Shown: piece by piece, positions 8,583-16,800 of the stretch
How the letters are laid out: every line of letters begins with the position of its first letter
Position numbering within the stretch: the first letter of the stretch is position 1
DNA from: Lachnospiraceae bacterium
GTDB taxonomy: Bacteria; Bacillota; Clostridia; Lachnospirales; Lachnospiraceae
Direction of reading: 5' to 3'
DNA length: 59,127 nucleotides
NCBI GenBank assembly: GCA_024697595.1
Contig: JAILFK010000056.1
Coordinates: forward strand, 1-59,127
Made by a program: the position numbers and the translations under genes
The notes under the pieces: model-generated
Databases searched by the model: none
What the model saw: only the letters and a program-made list of their open reading frames with translations
Told to the model about the DNA's origin: nothing

Positions 8583-9861
8583 ATTCATCCTCTGTGATTT
8601 CTGGCAAAACCATACGGATTCTTGTTACACGTTTCTTCTCAACTTCCTCCACAGTCAGTTGGATTCCATTGTCTGTAACGCAGCTTTCACCCACTTCTGG
8701 GATGTGATTCAACTGACCTGTGATATAACCACCAATTGTATCGTAATCCTGTGCATCTTCTTCCTCAGTATCTATATCTAGTTCCTCATATAAATCGTCT
8801 AAATTTGTAGATCCTAGAACTATAAATTCACGAGGTCCAATTTCAACAATATCATCTTCTTCTCTCTCATCAAACTCATCACGAATTTCTCCTACAAGTT
8901 CTTCTAAGAGATCTTCCAATGTAACCAGTCCTGCCACTGCGCCATACTCATCCAGTACAATAGCCTGGCTAAGTCTCTCTCTTCTCATTTCCTCAAATAA
9001 TTCTGAGGTATTCTTTTGTTCATATGTAAAATATACTTCTCGCAAATATTTCTTTATAGAAAAACCTTCGCGCTCCGCCAAAAGCATATCCTTCATATTC
9101 AAAAGACCGATAATATTGTCATTATCTTCCTCGAATACAGGAAGTCTTGTAAATTTATCTTCCTTATAGATATCCATAAGTTCATCGTAAGTACTATCCA
9201 CACTTACCATTGTCATGTCAACCCTAGGAATCATAATCTCTTTGGCACAACTATCAGTAAAGTCGAAAATATTGTGTATATATTCTTTCTCCTCTACCTC
9301 TATCTCTCCGCTTTCATGGCTCGCATCAACCATAATCTTGATTTCATCCTCTGTTACAGTATCGTCAACTTTTGATGAATCAATACCAAATAATAACAAA
9401 AATCCTCGCGACAATGCATTTATAACATAAATTATCGGTGTCAAAACCACCATCAATGCATAGATAACCTTGCAATATGCAAGAGATATTTTTAATGCTT
9501 TAATTGTAGCTACCGTCTTTGGCGAAATCTCACCAAAAATAAGCACCACTGCTGTCAGCACACCTGTTGCCACTCCTGCTCCCACACTACCAAATAGTTT
9601 TGTCGCAAAAACTGTCGCCAATGAAGAAGCTGATAAATTAACGATGTTATTACCAATCAAAATAGCAGATAACATCTTGTGTGAATTCTCTGTTATCTTG
9701 AGCACTAACTTTGCTCTAGAATTCCCTTCCTCCTCCATAGCTTTTAATTTGATTTTGTTTACTGTTGTCAATGCTGTTTCTGCTGACGAAAAAAATGCAG
9801 ACAATACAAGAAGTATTATCAAAACCACCAGCTGAACTATCGACCCACTGTCCACGGACAA
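8542..9861 (-). CDS. HlyC/CorC-family (CNNM-CBS-CorC) membrane protein
   Basis: A predicted divalent-cation exporter or regulator in the inner membrane. 439 aa. Residues 1-190 hold a DUF21/CNNM domain with four hydrophobic segments starting VQLVVLIILLVLSAFFSSAETAL. Two CBS domains span about 205-330 (IMIPRVDMTMV to LVTLEDLLEELVGEI). A CorC_HlyC domain fills 345-425. The start is ambiguous: TTG at 9861 lies 4 nt past GAGAGG, while GTG at 9855 has the better spacing. The last 41 bases overlap the convergent DUF4422 gene. Confidence 0.92.
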   Translation of the reverse strand: MSVDSGSIVQLVVLIILLVLSAFFSSAETALTTVNKIKLKAMEEEGNSRAKLVLKITENSHKMLSAILIGNNIVNLSASSLATVFATKLFGSVGAGVATGVLTAVVLIFGEISPKTVATIKALKISLAYCKVIYALMVVLTPIIYVINALSRGFLLLFGIDSSKVDDTVTEDEIKIMVDASHESGEIEVEEKEYIHNIFDFTDSCAKEIMIPRVDMTMVSVDSTYDELMDIYKEDKFTRLPVFEEDNDNIIGLLNMKDMLLAEREGFSIKKYLREVYFTYEQKNTSELFEEMRRERLSQAIVLDEYGAVAGLVTLEDLLEELVGEIRDEFDEREEDDIVEIGPREFIVLGSTNLDDLYEELDIDTEEEDAQDYDTIGGYITGQLNHIPEVGESCVTDNGIQLTVEEVEKKRVTRIRMVLPEITEDESIDEESGKHFHNQ

Positions 9862-9881
9862 GTCACCTCTCTTTTTTGAAT

Positions 9882-9909
9882 ACCTTATTAATATTACCTT
9901 ATTAATATT
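9882..9909. repeat. Two 14-bp tandem repeats upstream of the CorC-type gene
   Basis: The unit ACCTTATTAATATT occurs twice in perfect tandem directly upstream of the ribosome binding site of the 8542-9861 gene. It could be a slippage-prone promoter or leader segment. Confidence 0.7.
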
Positions 9910-9932
9910 ACCTATAATATAGAAATATAATA

Positions 9933-10031
9933 TTAATTCATTATATCTAAATGGCGTAATTCTTTCAAGCTATACAAAGCTTCAATAGATACTCTATCTT
10001 CCCATTGCAATTGTCGATAGTGTTTTCCCAT
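9933..10031 (-). pseudogene. IS30-family transposase N-terminal remnant (32 aa)
   Basis: A minus-strand ORF with its own GGGGGA site starts MGKHYRQLQWEDRVSIEAL and stops at 32 residues. Residues 1-20 match the IS30 transposase N-terminal pattern M-x-K/R-x-Y-x-x-L-x-x-x-D/E-R-x-x-I-E-A-L. The HTH and DDE domains are absent, so the element is truncated. The upstream stretch TTTTTGCAACACATAAG may be a leftover terminal repeat. It marks the edge of the accessory block at 9.9-17.2 kb. Confidence 0.5.
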
Positions 10032-10062
10032 ACGCTATTCCCCCTTTGCAGTTTTTCTTATG

Positions 10063-10092
10063 TGTTGCAAAAAGGGCGTCTTTCGACACCCT
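10063..10092 (-). terminator. Terminator ending the kinase/small-partner transcript
   Basis: On the minus strand GGGTGTC-GAAA-GACGCCC followed by TTTTTG: a 7-bp stem capped by a GAAA tetraloop and a T run. About 100 nt past the stop at 10190. Confidence 0.8.
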
Positions 10093-10115
10093 CTAATTAT
10101 ACTTTATGAAACAAT

Positions 10116-10132
10116 GTACCGATTGTCGGCAC
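10116..10132 (-). promoter_or_regulatory. 17-bp palindrome, copy 1
   Basis: Minus strand GTGCCGACAATCGGTAC. It lies downstream of the small kinase-partner gene and just before the terminator hairpin. One of six copies confined to 10.1-17.2 kb. Confidence 0.75.
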
Positions 10133-10189
10133 AATATAATTTAGGACCACGCCTTGAAAATATTATCGTCTTTACTCATTTCATATTTA

Positions 10190-10414
10190 TCATTCATTTT
10201 TTGTCCAGCCTCCTCGAATATAATAATTGCGCAGAAGGTTTGCTGTATGACTATCAATTATTTTACAACTTTCACATTGATTAATATCAGCAAGAACCTC
10301 ACTCATTTCACAATCAACATATCTTTTTTTTGAATTTACTGCATTAATTAATTCGTCTATGCTTTGATCCAATACTGGATTTAAATCACCTAATTCTAAT
10401 TTTTTCATTTCCAT
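10190..10414 (-). CDS. Small protein paired with HipA-like kinase, 74 aa
   Basis: The longest open frame starts at 10444, but its first ten codons are the palindrome plus AAGGAG. The ATG at 10414, 5 nt after AAGGAGAAAA, is the credible start. The 74-aa product is mostly helical and acidic at first, with Cys residues at CE and CESCK and the ending LLRNYYIRGGW. It has no HTH that I can see, so it is not an obvious HipB. Directly downstream of the kinase gene, it is presumably co-transcribed and could be an antitoxin, adaptor or substrate. Function unknown. Confidence 0.65.
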   Translation of the reverse strand: MEMKKLELGDLNPVLDQSIDELINAVNSKKRYVDCEMSEVLADINQCESCKIIDSHTANLLRNYYIRGGWTKNE

Positions 10415-10427
10415 GGCTTTTCTCCTT

Positions 10428-10444
10428 GTACCAATTGTCGGCAC
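10428..10444 (-). promoter_or_regulatory. 17-bp palindrome, copy 2, in the leader of the 74-aa gene
   Basis: Minus strand GTGCCGACAATTGGTAC. It begins 3 nt after the kinase stop and touches the AAGGAG ribosome binding site of the next gene. Its one departure from consensus is C to T, which would keep a G-U pair in RNA. Confidence 0.75.
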
Positions 10445-10447
10445 CTT

Positions 10448-11386
10448 TTACATCTTAAAAAACGGATTAGATTTATTATATTCTAAATTAATTTGTTGAA
10501 CCTTTTCATATGCAGGAATTAAAATTTTCTCATATCTAGCTTTTAGCATAACAAAATAAAACTCTTTTCTAACACTGCTCATATTTGGGGTTTCATCAAT
10601 AATATTTTTAACATCTATTTCTTCTATCATCTCAACTATTTTTTCTATAGAATAACCTAATTCAGGATATTTATTCAACATTTCATCACTTGTCATAAAA
10701 TCATAATATAATACTTTTTTCCCATCATACATAAAAGCTGCAGTTGGATATTTATAAATACGAAGATTAATTTCTTCTTCAGAAATAACAATATTTTTCA
10801 TAGCCTCATCTGAAATCATAGGATATAAACATGCCCCACAATCATATACAGGTGCCAATATCGTTTCATGCTTATCATCATTATATAAATATCCCCAATT
10901 TCCTGTATGTCGATCAAAATTTCCTAAAAAAGCATCCATAACAAATGTATCCCAGAATCTTTCCTTTGCTATATCTGAATCAATACGCTTATCAGCTTCT
11001 ATAAATGAAATAACATCATTGATTTCAGGATATCTAACTTTTTGAAAATCAACATCTGCCATACTACTATTTTTTTCAAACTCGTTTAGCTCATAACCAT
11101 CTACGCAAAAATCTTCACAAGCTACAACAATATGACCGTTTTTTTCACCTAATAATGTTTTTTGAACTGGAATTCCAACAGCCTCAAAAATATGGCATGA
11201 AATATATTCAGAAAAAGCATTATTACGAGATGAAGACGTATAATCATTTCTTTGATTTTCTGGAATAAAGTCATTATATTTCAGCATATATCTTCTTTCA
11301 TTAAAAAATATAGCTTCCTTTTTATCTGAGCCACCAAATTGTTTTAACGACTCTCTACAATTATTGAAATCATAAAATACATTCAT
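10448..11386 (-). CDS. HipA-like (CtkA/HipA C-terminal fold) protein kinase
   Basis: 312 aa. A candidate ATP lysine lies in RRYMLKYN (Lys36). A catalytic-loop signature typical of HipA-fold kinases is GNFDRHTGNWG (Asp158, His160, Asn163). A metal-binding acidic motif is APVYDCGACL (Asp182). HipA members phosphorylate proteins such as tRNA synthetases and often act as toxins. This protein lacks the N-terminal HipA subdomain and so resembles the short CtkA type. It has a palindrome in its leader and a small partner gene 33 nt downstream. A toxin-antitoxin role is inference; a signalling role is equally possible. Confidence 0.75.
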   Translation of the reverse strand: MNVFYDFNNCRESLKQFGGSDKKEAIFFNERRYMLKYNDFIPENQRNDYTSSSRNNAFSEYISCHIFEAVGIPVQKTLLGEKNGHIVVACEDFCVDGYELNEFEKNSSMADVDFQKVRYPEINDVISFIEADKRIDSDIAKERFWDTFVMDAFLGNFDRHTGNWGYLYNDDKHETILAPVYDCGACLYPMISDEAMKNIVISEEEINLRIYKYPTAAFMYDGKKVLYYDFMTSDEMLNKYPELGYSIEKIVEMIEEIDVKNIIDETPNMSSVRKEFYFVMLKARYEKILIPAYEKVQQINLEYNKSNPFFKM

Positions 11387-11425
11387 TGTACATCCTCCAA
11401 GAAATTTATATACGCCAAAATCTTC

Positions 11426-11442
11426 GTACCGAAAATCGGCAC
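11426..11442 (-). promoter_or_regulatory. 17-bp palindrome, copy 3, in the kinase leader
   Basis: Minus strand GTGCCGATTTTCGGTAC. Flanks extend the stem: CTTC before and GAAG after, giving an 11-bp hairpin with one G-U pair. Lies 40 nt upstream of the kinase ATG. Confidence 0.8.
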
Positions 11443-11452
11443 GAAGATAATA

Positions 11453-12520
11453 TTACCAGCCCCATTTAGCACATTTTTGATGATACAAATTCGCATTATA
11501 TCCATGCGTATTAAGCCATTGATCCATACTTATACTAGCATCACATTCATCTGAACCACACCAATCACTATAAGCATTTGACGCACTTGTCACGTACTGA
11601 AAATCCGCATCCTGCTCTGCTATACATTGATTATTATGAGCTTCATATTCACTATGAGTCATTGCTGGAAATGTTTTTCCACACCTATCACAATGATACG
11701 GCTTCCTTTCTTCTAATACTGGTGCAGGTTGGCTTTGTGCAGCTGGGTTATTGTTTGTTGTTGGCTGCTGAGCATTTGATGAATTCGAAGTATTCCCGCT
11801 CGTTTGTGTTTGTGCATTACCAGCAGCTGCATTTTGATTCTGTTGTGGGATATTGTTTGTATTTTGCGAATTATTAGCTATAGCTCCAGCATTTGAATTA
11901 GCATTTACATTACTATTTCCTGCTACTGTACCACTTTGACTAGTAGCCACTTCCTGCTTCTTTGTTGCTACCGTTTTGGTGTCTATTTTGGTTGCTTGAA
12001 GTACATTTTCATTAATTGTCACACCTTTATTAGACACATATGTGATCATTGATGTGTTTATCTCATTTATAATAGACGTAGCCGATTTATAATCTTCCTT
12101 TTTACAAAGCTTATTTATTTCACCAAGCTTAGAAAAGATTTCCTCAAAATATCCTTGATCATAAAAACTAGCATCCTGAGGATATGCTACTTTCATAGCT
12201 TCTAACGCATCACTTACAGCATCTTTACTCGCTTTATTGTAATCGGATATTTCTTTTAACAAAGCTTTTAATTCTTTCTCGTCCTTTTCAGATAGACTGG
12301 CTAAATCTTTCTTTTCAAATCCACTTAATTTCTTATCTAAGGTTTGAAATGTAGCATCATCCAAAACAGACTTGTTTAAGTTATCTCTTGCATCTTTTAC
12401 ATTTGCTGTATAATCTACCGCATTTTGTTCTTGCTTTACTTCTTCTTTATTCTTGCAAGCTACGGTTGATATTGATAATGATACCGCTAATATCATCATT
12501 AGAAATATTTTCTTTTTCAT
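11453..12520 (-). CDS. Lipoprotein with Asn/Gln-rich linker and C-terminal zinc-finger-like motif
   Basis: Start chosen at the ATG at 12520 (MKKKIFLMMILAVSLSISTVAC), a type II signal with lipobox ending at Cys; the 12625 start would place the palindrome in coding sequence. The mature part has a charged helical domain (about 25-190), then a linker of about 80 residues very rich in Asn, Gln, Ser and Thr. The C-terminus has YHCDRCGKTF followed by AHNNQC, a C-x2-C-x14-H-x3-C pattern like a C2HC zinc finger, and two more Cys in WCGSDEC. The protein should sit on the outer face of the membrane. Function unknown. It has its own promoter flanked by two palindromes. Confidence 0.8.
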   Translation of the reverse strand: MKKKIFLMMILAVSLSISTVACKNKEEVKQEQNAVDYTANVKDARDNLNKSVLDDATFQTLDKKLSGFEKKDLASLSEKDEKELKALLKEISDYNKASKDAVSDALEAMKVAYPQDASFYDQGYFEEIFSKLGEINKLCKKEDYKSATSIINEINTSMITYVSNKGVTINENVLQATKIDTKTVATKKQEVATSQSGTVAGNSNVNANSNAGAIANNSQNTNNIPQQNQNAAAGNAQTQTSGNTSNSSNAQQPTTNNNPAAQSQPAPVLEERKPYHCDRCGKTFPAMTHSEYEAHNNQCIAEQDADFQYVTSASNAYSDWCGSDECDASISMDQWLNTHGYNANLYHQKCAKWGW

Positions 12521-12541
12521 AGTTGTCCCCCCTCGCACCCT

Positions 12542-12558
12542 GTACCGACTATCGGCAC
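12542..12558 (-). promoter_or_regulatory. 17-bp palindrome, copy 4, downstream of the lipoprotein promoter
   Basis: Minus strand GTGCCGATAGTCGGTAC, about 11 nt downstream of the predicted transcription start and 21 nt before the ATG at 12520. Confidence 0.8.
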
Positions 12559-12575
12559 ACTCATTTAATACAATT

Positions 12576-12603
12576 ATTATAACAAAACTATTCAGTTTGA
12601 CAA
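12576..12603 (-). promoter_or_regulatory. Promoter of the zinc-finger lipoprotein
   Basis: Minus-strand -35 TTGTCA (12603-12598), 16-nt spacer, -10 TATAAT (12581-12576). The two flanking palindromes lie 3 bp upstream of the -35 and about 17 bp downstream of the -10, a double-operator layout. Confidence 0.75.
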
Positions 12604-12606
12604 TTC

Positions 12607-12623
12607 GTGCCGACAGTCGGCAC
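12607..12623 (-). promoter_or_regulatory. 17-bp palindrome, copy 5 (perfect), upstream of the lipoprotein promoter
   Basis: GTGCCGACTGTCGGCAC with perfect 8-bp arms around one central base. It abuts the -35 box and follows the protease terminator. Confidence 0.8.
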
Positions 12624-12630
12624 AAAAAAT

Positions 12631-12654
12631 CCTCTCTGCTAATAAACAGAGAGG
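12631..12654 (-). terminator. Terminator of the subtilisin-like protease gene
   Basis: CCTCTCTG/CAGAGAGG stem with an 8-nt loop followed by ATTTTTTG on the minus strand, 23 nt past the stop at 12677. Confidence 0.85.
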
Positions 12655-12676
12655 ACTAAAACTTTTATTCTTCTAT

Positions 12677-15600
12677 TTATTGTAATTCAGAAAACGATGG
12701 ATTAATCGCTTTGTAGTAGCCTACCCATCCTTGAAGATTTGCTTCTGTTATTCCATTTGAATAATCAAACCATTCTTCAGGAATCTCTTTATCTTTGTAC
12801 CAATTCATATTTCTATTACTGCACAAAGCTTGAGAGCTTCTATAACCGCTGTCATAGATTTTATTATCTTTATACATTTCAACACACTCGTCATAATGCT
12901 CTTTGGTAAGCCACGTCTCATTTCTGATTGCGCTGAAGCAATGTTCTTGAGAACTTCTTATATCAGCACAATTGAATTCATAAATCATTATAGGCTGATC
13001 ATTTTCCAAGCGATAAAACGCATCTAAAATAGTCTTTTTATAGGTAGGAACTACGTACCATACGCTATATTTTCCAAGACCAGCATCCGTATCTTTCATA
13101 TCATAAAACTTTCTTGATATAGATCTCACATATCTTGGCAATTCTCCTTTTGATTCATCGGCCCAACTTGACTCAATCATACCATCTTTATGAACTCCAA
13201 CATACATAAGTTTTCTTGTTTCATTTCCTCGACTATCTGTTGCTACAATAGTCACTGTAGCTTTACCCTTTTTCCATACACCTGTTCTTCCGAGGGTATA
13301 ATAATAGTCTTTTGAAACCGGATAAACCACTTCAAGTTTTAGATTTGTTCCATCTTCCTTATCTGTAGCATTTACTCGCTTTAAGATATTTTCATCCGTA
13401 AAAATACCATCATCTACTTGTTTTGTACTAATCCACCAGTTCTTTGCAGTTATTACAGGTGGCTCATCCCACACGCTATAAATAGTTATATTTACATTTC
13501 CATCATCGCCAACAAGAGCTGTATCTGAATTCAATTGATCATAAATCAATCCTGTAAAATCGACTTTTTGATTATATCCATATGGATTATCTTTATATGT
13601 AGCACTATCTGACAAATGCCAACCCTCATGTGAGTATATTCTTCTACTCAATTCATCATGCTCCAGATTAACGTCATATACCATTTCTTCATACTTTCTT
13701 TCGAAAGTATTCTCTGGAAGCAAACTATTATTATTTTCAAAATTATAAAGTGTATAATTATCACCTGCAGTTTGATTATTACCATTTATACTAAGGTCTA
13801 TTAAACCTCCTGTATATGTAGCATATACAACCTTATCAGATGTCATTTCTCCTGCAGGATATACAAGCCAGCCATTCACACCACATCCATCCGAATTAAA
13901 TCTTGCGCTTTTATTCCATCCATTATGAACAAGTGAATTAAACTTCTTGCCATTATAATATAAATTCACCTCACCGCATGGCACCCATGCATCTTCTTTC
14001 CAATAATACGTCTGAACTCCTGGCACATCTGCAGTCACCTTGGAATTATTAATGTTCTTATCAAAGGATACATAGTATTCTTCAGATAAGATAATATTTC
14101 CTACTGCTCCATTTGTACCATTTCCTGATCTAAGAGCTGCTTTACGATATTTATTATTACGAACAGTTCTTGTAGTAGTTGGCTTAACCAACTTGAACTT
14201 CTTTAACATTGCATCTGCATTATCCTTATTCATTCCGTAAGAACAATATGCCACATTGCGTCCAACTATATTATCTGGTGATTGGATCGTCACCTTAATT
14301 GCACCATCTTCACAAGTAAGTGGTGATGTAATATTGATTGTATGCCCTGGTGTTAAATATACTCCGTTAGAATATGCTCTTGCATCACCTGACATCTTAT
14401 AATCACCATTTTGATATACATCATAAGAGTTATTGTCTCCGCATACTCCTGCAGCATAAACTAATTCGGATTCATTTCTATATCCATACTGTTTATTACC
14501 TCTATTGGTTCCACCATTTATCTGGGCTTTACCATGTTCATTGTATATACCATTTCTGCCATTATTTTCTATCAATCCACCATTGATTATTAATGTACCT
14601 TTAGCATTTGAATATTTGTCACCATTTTTTATTCCATCCTGGCGATTATTTGAAATAGTTCCACTATTAATGGTTACTGTGCCAGCTTTATTTAAAATAC
14701 CGGTATTCTTTCTGTTAACATTTGTATTTGCTAAATTTACTTTTCCTCCAGCATTGTTGATATATATACCATAAGCTGTTTTATCACTAGATGTGACGTT
14801 TGTGTTAGTGATATTTATATTTCTTTTTCTTTTTGGTTCAATATAGATACCATCCCCCTTTGTACTTATTGATGTATTATTTATTACAACGCTGGTTGAA
14901 TTTTCATTTGCAAGATAATTTCCTTCAATATTTATTCCTCTTGCAGCCATATAGTCCTCTCCAGTCCATTCACTATCTCTGCTACTAGTTATGGTGCAAT
15001 TACTTATTGTACCTCTTGAACCCCATGGGTTCCAAAGACCATTTATTCCGCCTGCACAATAACCACCATCTGAGCCACCTTGGCCAGAAATTCCTATTGC
15101 ATTAACACAATTTTCAAATGTTGTATTGGAAATATCTACATTATTATTTACGCCAACTCCTTGTAAGCAATCATGAAAATATCCATGGTCAATATTCACA
15201 TAAGACTCCCCATATTGTCTTGTGCTGCCATTTGAATGATGATTACTTATAACAGCTGTAAATTGTCCATGTGTAAATTCATCATTATATGAATAATATT
15301 TTCTACCATCTGCAACATATACTGCATTAGCAGCCGTTGACGTCATATATGAATAATGATCATTTCCATCAAATTTAAAGTTTCTTGTTTTTAATGTTTG
15401 TGTACCATTATCTAAATGAAAGATTGCGCCAAATCCAATCGAACGTCTTTCTTTCCAGGAACATTCACCTAATGCTATGCAATTACTTAAAGTGATTGTT
15501 CTGTTTAATCCAGATTTTATATACATATTAACATTAGGATTAGATTGCCAAAATGCATCTAATGGACCGATATGATCTATTCTGGCATTTATATGTCCTC

Positions 15601-16717
15601 CAGAACCTTGTAACGACTGAAGATAAGCGTTTATAGCAATGAATGTATAACAATCATGTCCTCCCCAGCCTTCAATGTTTTCAGCATTCCATACATAGCT
15701 TCCAAAAATATCTGTCCAGGCATCAAATCTTTCACCATGACTCAATATCTGCCAGTCATATATTTGTTTTGTTTCTAAATTGGCGTGGAATCTCACACTC
15801 CAGTAAGCTTGTGCTGATGGATTCAATACAACCCAGTAATACCAACCATCGTTGCCTCTAACCATATATCGATAATCTACATCATCCAATCCTAAATCCC
15901 ATGGTTGTGGTGCAGTTGCTCCAACTATCTGATCACCAACATCTTTTCTTTCTTCTAAATCAACATCTTTTTCTTTGTCAGCTGTATGCTCCGAGATTTC
16001 TTTAATGTTATTTTTCTCTAAATAACCATTACCGAAATATTCATCATATCCAGCTTCACCTATATCTTCTACTGATGCTTGTAAAGAAGTATATACATCT
16101 GTTTCTGATACATCATTTCTTCCAAGAGCCTTTAGCATCGCTACATAACTTGTTACATACGCACTTGCTACTGATGTTCCATTTACAGAAGTAACAATCT
16201 CTTTTCCTGCTTCATCAGTATATGTCATTTCATATGTTCCCATTGCTGAAAAGTCAACAAACGAACCATGATTTGAATACTCTGCAAAGACTTTCTCTTT
16301 ATCACGATCTGTTACTGCTGAAATTGTTAGGGATGTATCAATATTTCCTGGGATATACTTTGCTACATCATCTGAATTATTTCCAGCTGCAACAACAGTA
16401 GTAACGCCCTGGTTGTAGGCTTTATTTATCTCATTAGTTAAGATATTTGAATTTCCTAATCCTGATAAAGATAGGTTAATTACATCAGCATTATGAGAAA
16501 GAGCATATTCCATACCCATATACACAGATAATACTGATCCGTTACCATTTTCATCTAATACTTTGATAGGCAGGATTTTGATTTCAGTGTTGCTATTAAG
16601 TTCAGTATCTTTAAATGTGTTTGCAATAACATTTGCCATAACAGTACCGTGACCGTTATTGTCGTAAACATCATCACCTATTACAGAATAACCATCTAAA
16701 ACCATTCCCTGCAACAA
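12677..16717 (-). CDS. Subtilisin-like (S8) beta-helix surface protease, main part (frameshifted from its N-terminus)
   Basis: The annotated reading begins at a TTG, but the same frame is open to about 16809 and contains the catalytic Asp in AVLDTGIAD. Catalytic His is in NNGHGTVMAN and Ser in VNGTSVASAY. After the protease domain (to about residue 230) comes a long region with right-handed beta-helix repeats (NITNTNVTSS, NLANTNVNRK, TINSGTISNN, IINGGLIENN), then InlB/Flg_new-like beta-grasp repeats (YVSFDKN, VVYATYTGG) and a Cys-rich C-terminus. No LPXTG or membrane tail is seen, so cell attachment is unclear. Joined to the 16801-17172 part by one added A, the protein would be about 1498 aa. 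Probable role: large secreted adhesin-protease. Confidence 0.85.
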   Translation of the reverse strand: MLQGMVLDGYSVIGDDVYDNNGHGTVMANVIANTFKDTELNSNTEIKILPIKVLDENGNGSVLSVYMGMEYALSHNADVINLSLSGLGNSNILTNEINKAYNQGVTTVVAAGNNSDDVAKYIPGNIDTSLTISAVTDRDKEKVFAEYSNHGSFVDFSAMGTYEMTYTDEAGKEIVTSVNGTSVASAYVTSYVAMLKALGRNDVSETDVYTSLQASVEDIGEAGYDEYFGNGYLEKNNIKEISEHTADKEKDVDLEERKDVGDQIVGATAPQPWDLGLDDVDYRYMVRGNDGWYYWVVLNPSAQAYWSVRFHANLETKQIYDWQILSHGERFDAWTDIFGSYVWNAENIEGWGGHDCYTFIAINAYLQSLQGSGGHINARIDHIGPLDAFWQSNPNVNMYIKSGLNRTITLSNCIALGECSWKERRSIGFGAIFHLDNGTQTLKTRNFKFDGNDHYSYMTSTAANAVYVADGRKYYSYNDEFTHGQFTAVISNHHSNGSTRQYGESYVNIDHGYFHDCLQGVGVNNNVDISNTTFENCVNAIGISGQGGSDGGYCAGGINGLWNPWGSRGTISNCTITSSRDSEWTGEDYMAARGINIEGNYLANENSTSVVINNTSISTKGDGIYIEPKRKRNINITNTNVTSSDKTAYGIYINNAGGKVNLANTNVNRKNTGILNKAGTVTINSGTISNNRQDGIKNGDKYSNAKGTLIINGGLIENNGRNGIYNEHGKAQINGGTNRGNKQYGYRNESELVYAAGVCGDNNSYDVYQNGDYKMSGDARAYSNGVYLTPGHTINITSPLTCEDGAIKVTIQSPDNIVGRNVAYCSYGMNKDNADAMLKKFKLVKPTTTRTVRNNKYRKAALRSGNGTNGAVGNIILSEEYYVSFDKNINNSKVTADVPGVQTYYWKEDAWVPCGEVNLYYNGKKFNSLVHNGWNKSARFNSDGCGVNGWLVYPAGEMTSDKVVYATYTGGLIDLSINGNNQTAGDNYTLYNFENNNSLLPENTFERKYEEMVYDVNLEHDELSRRIYSHEGWHLSDSATYKDNPYGYNQKVDFTGLIYDQLNSDTALVGDDGNVNITIYSVWDEPPVITAKNWWISTKQVDDGIFTDENILKRVNATDKEDGTNLKLEVVYPVSKDYYYTLGRTGVWKKGKATVTIVATDSRGNETRKLMYVGVHKDGMIESSWADESKGELPRYVRSISRKFYDMKDTDAGLGKYSVWYVVPTYKKTILDAFYRLENDQPIMIYEFNCADIRSSQEHCFSAIRNETWLTKEHYDECVEMYKDNKIYDSGYRSSQALCSNRNMNWYKDKEIPEEWFDYSNGITEANLQGWVGYYKAINPSFSELQ

Positions 16718-16800
16718 CTCGTCATCAGATACATCGGCTATACCTGTATCTAATACTGCAACAGTAATAGCCTTTTTAGTTGTATCCTCAGTTGTCTTTT

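Noticed and set aside
10415-10444. Extended N-terminus MPTIGTRRKA of the small kinase partner
   Set aside because: These codons are the 17-bp palindrome and the ribosome binding site; the ATG at 10414 is correctly placed after AAGGAG.
12521-12625. 35-residue N-terminal extension of the zinc-finger lipoprotein
   Set aside because: It would translate the promoter and a palindrome and bury the lipoprotein signal peptide; ATG at 12520 follows GAGGGGGG.
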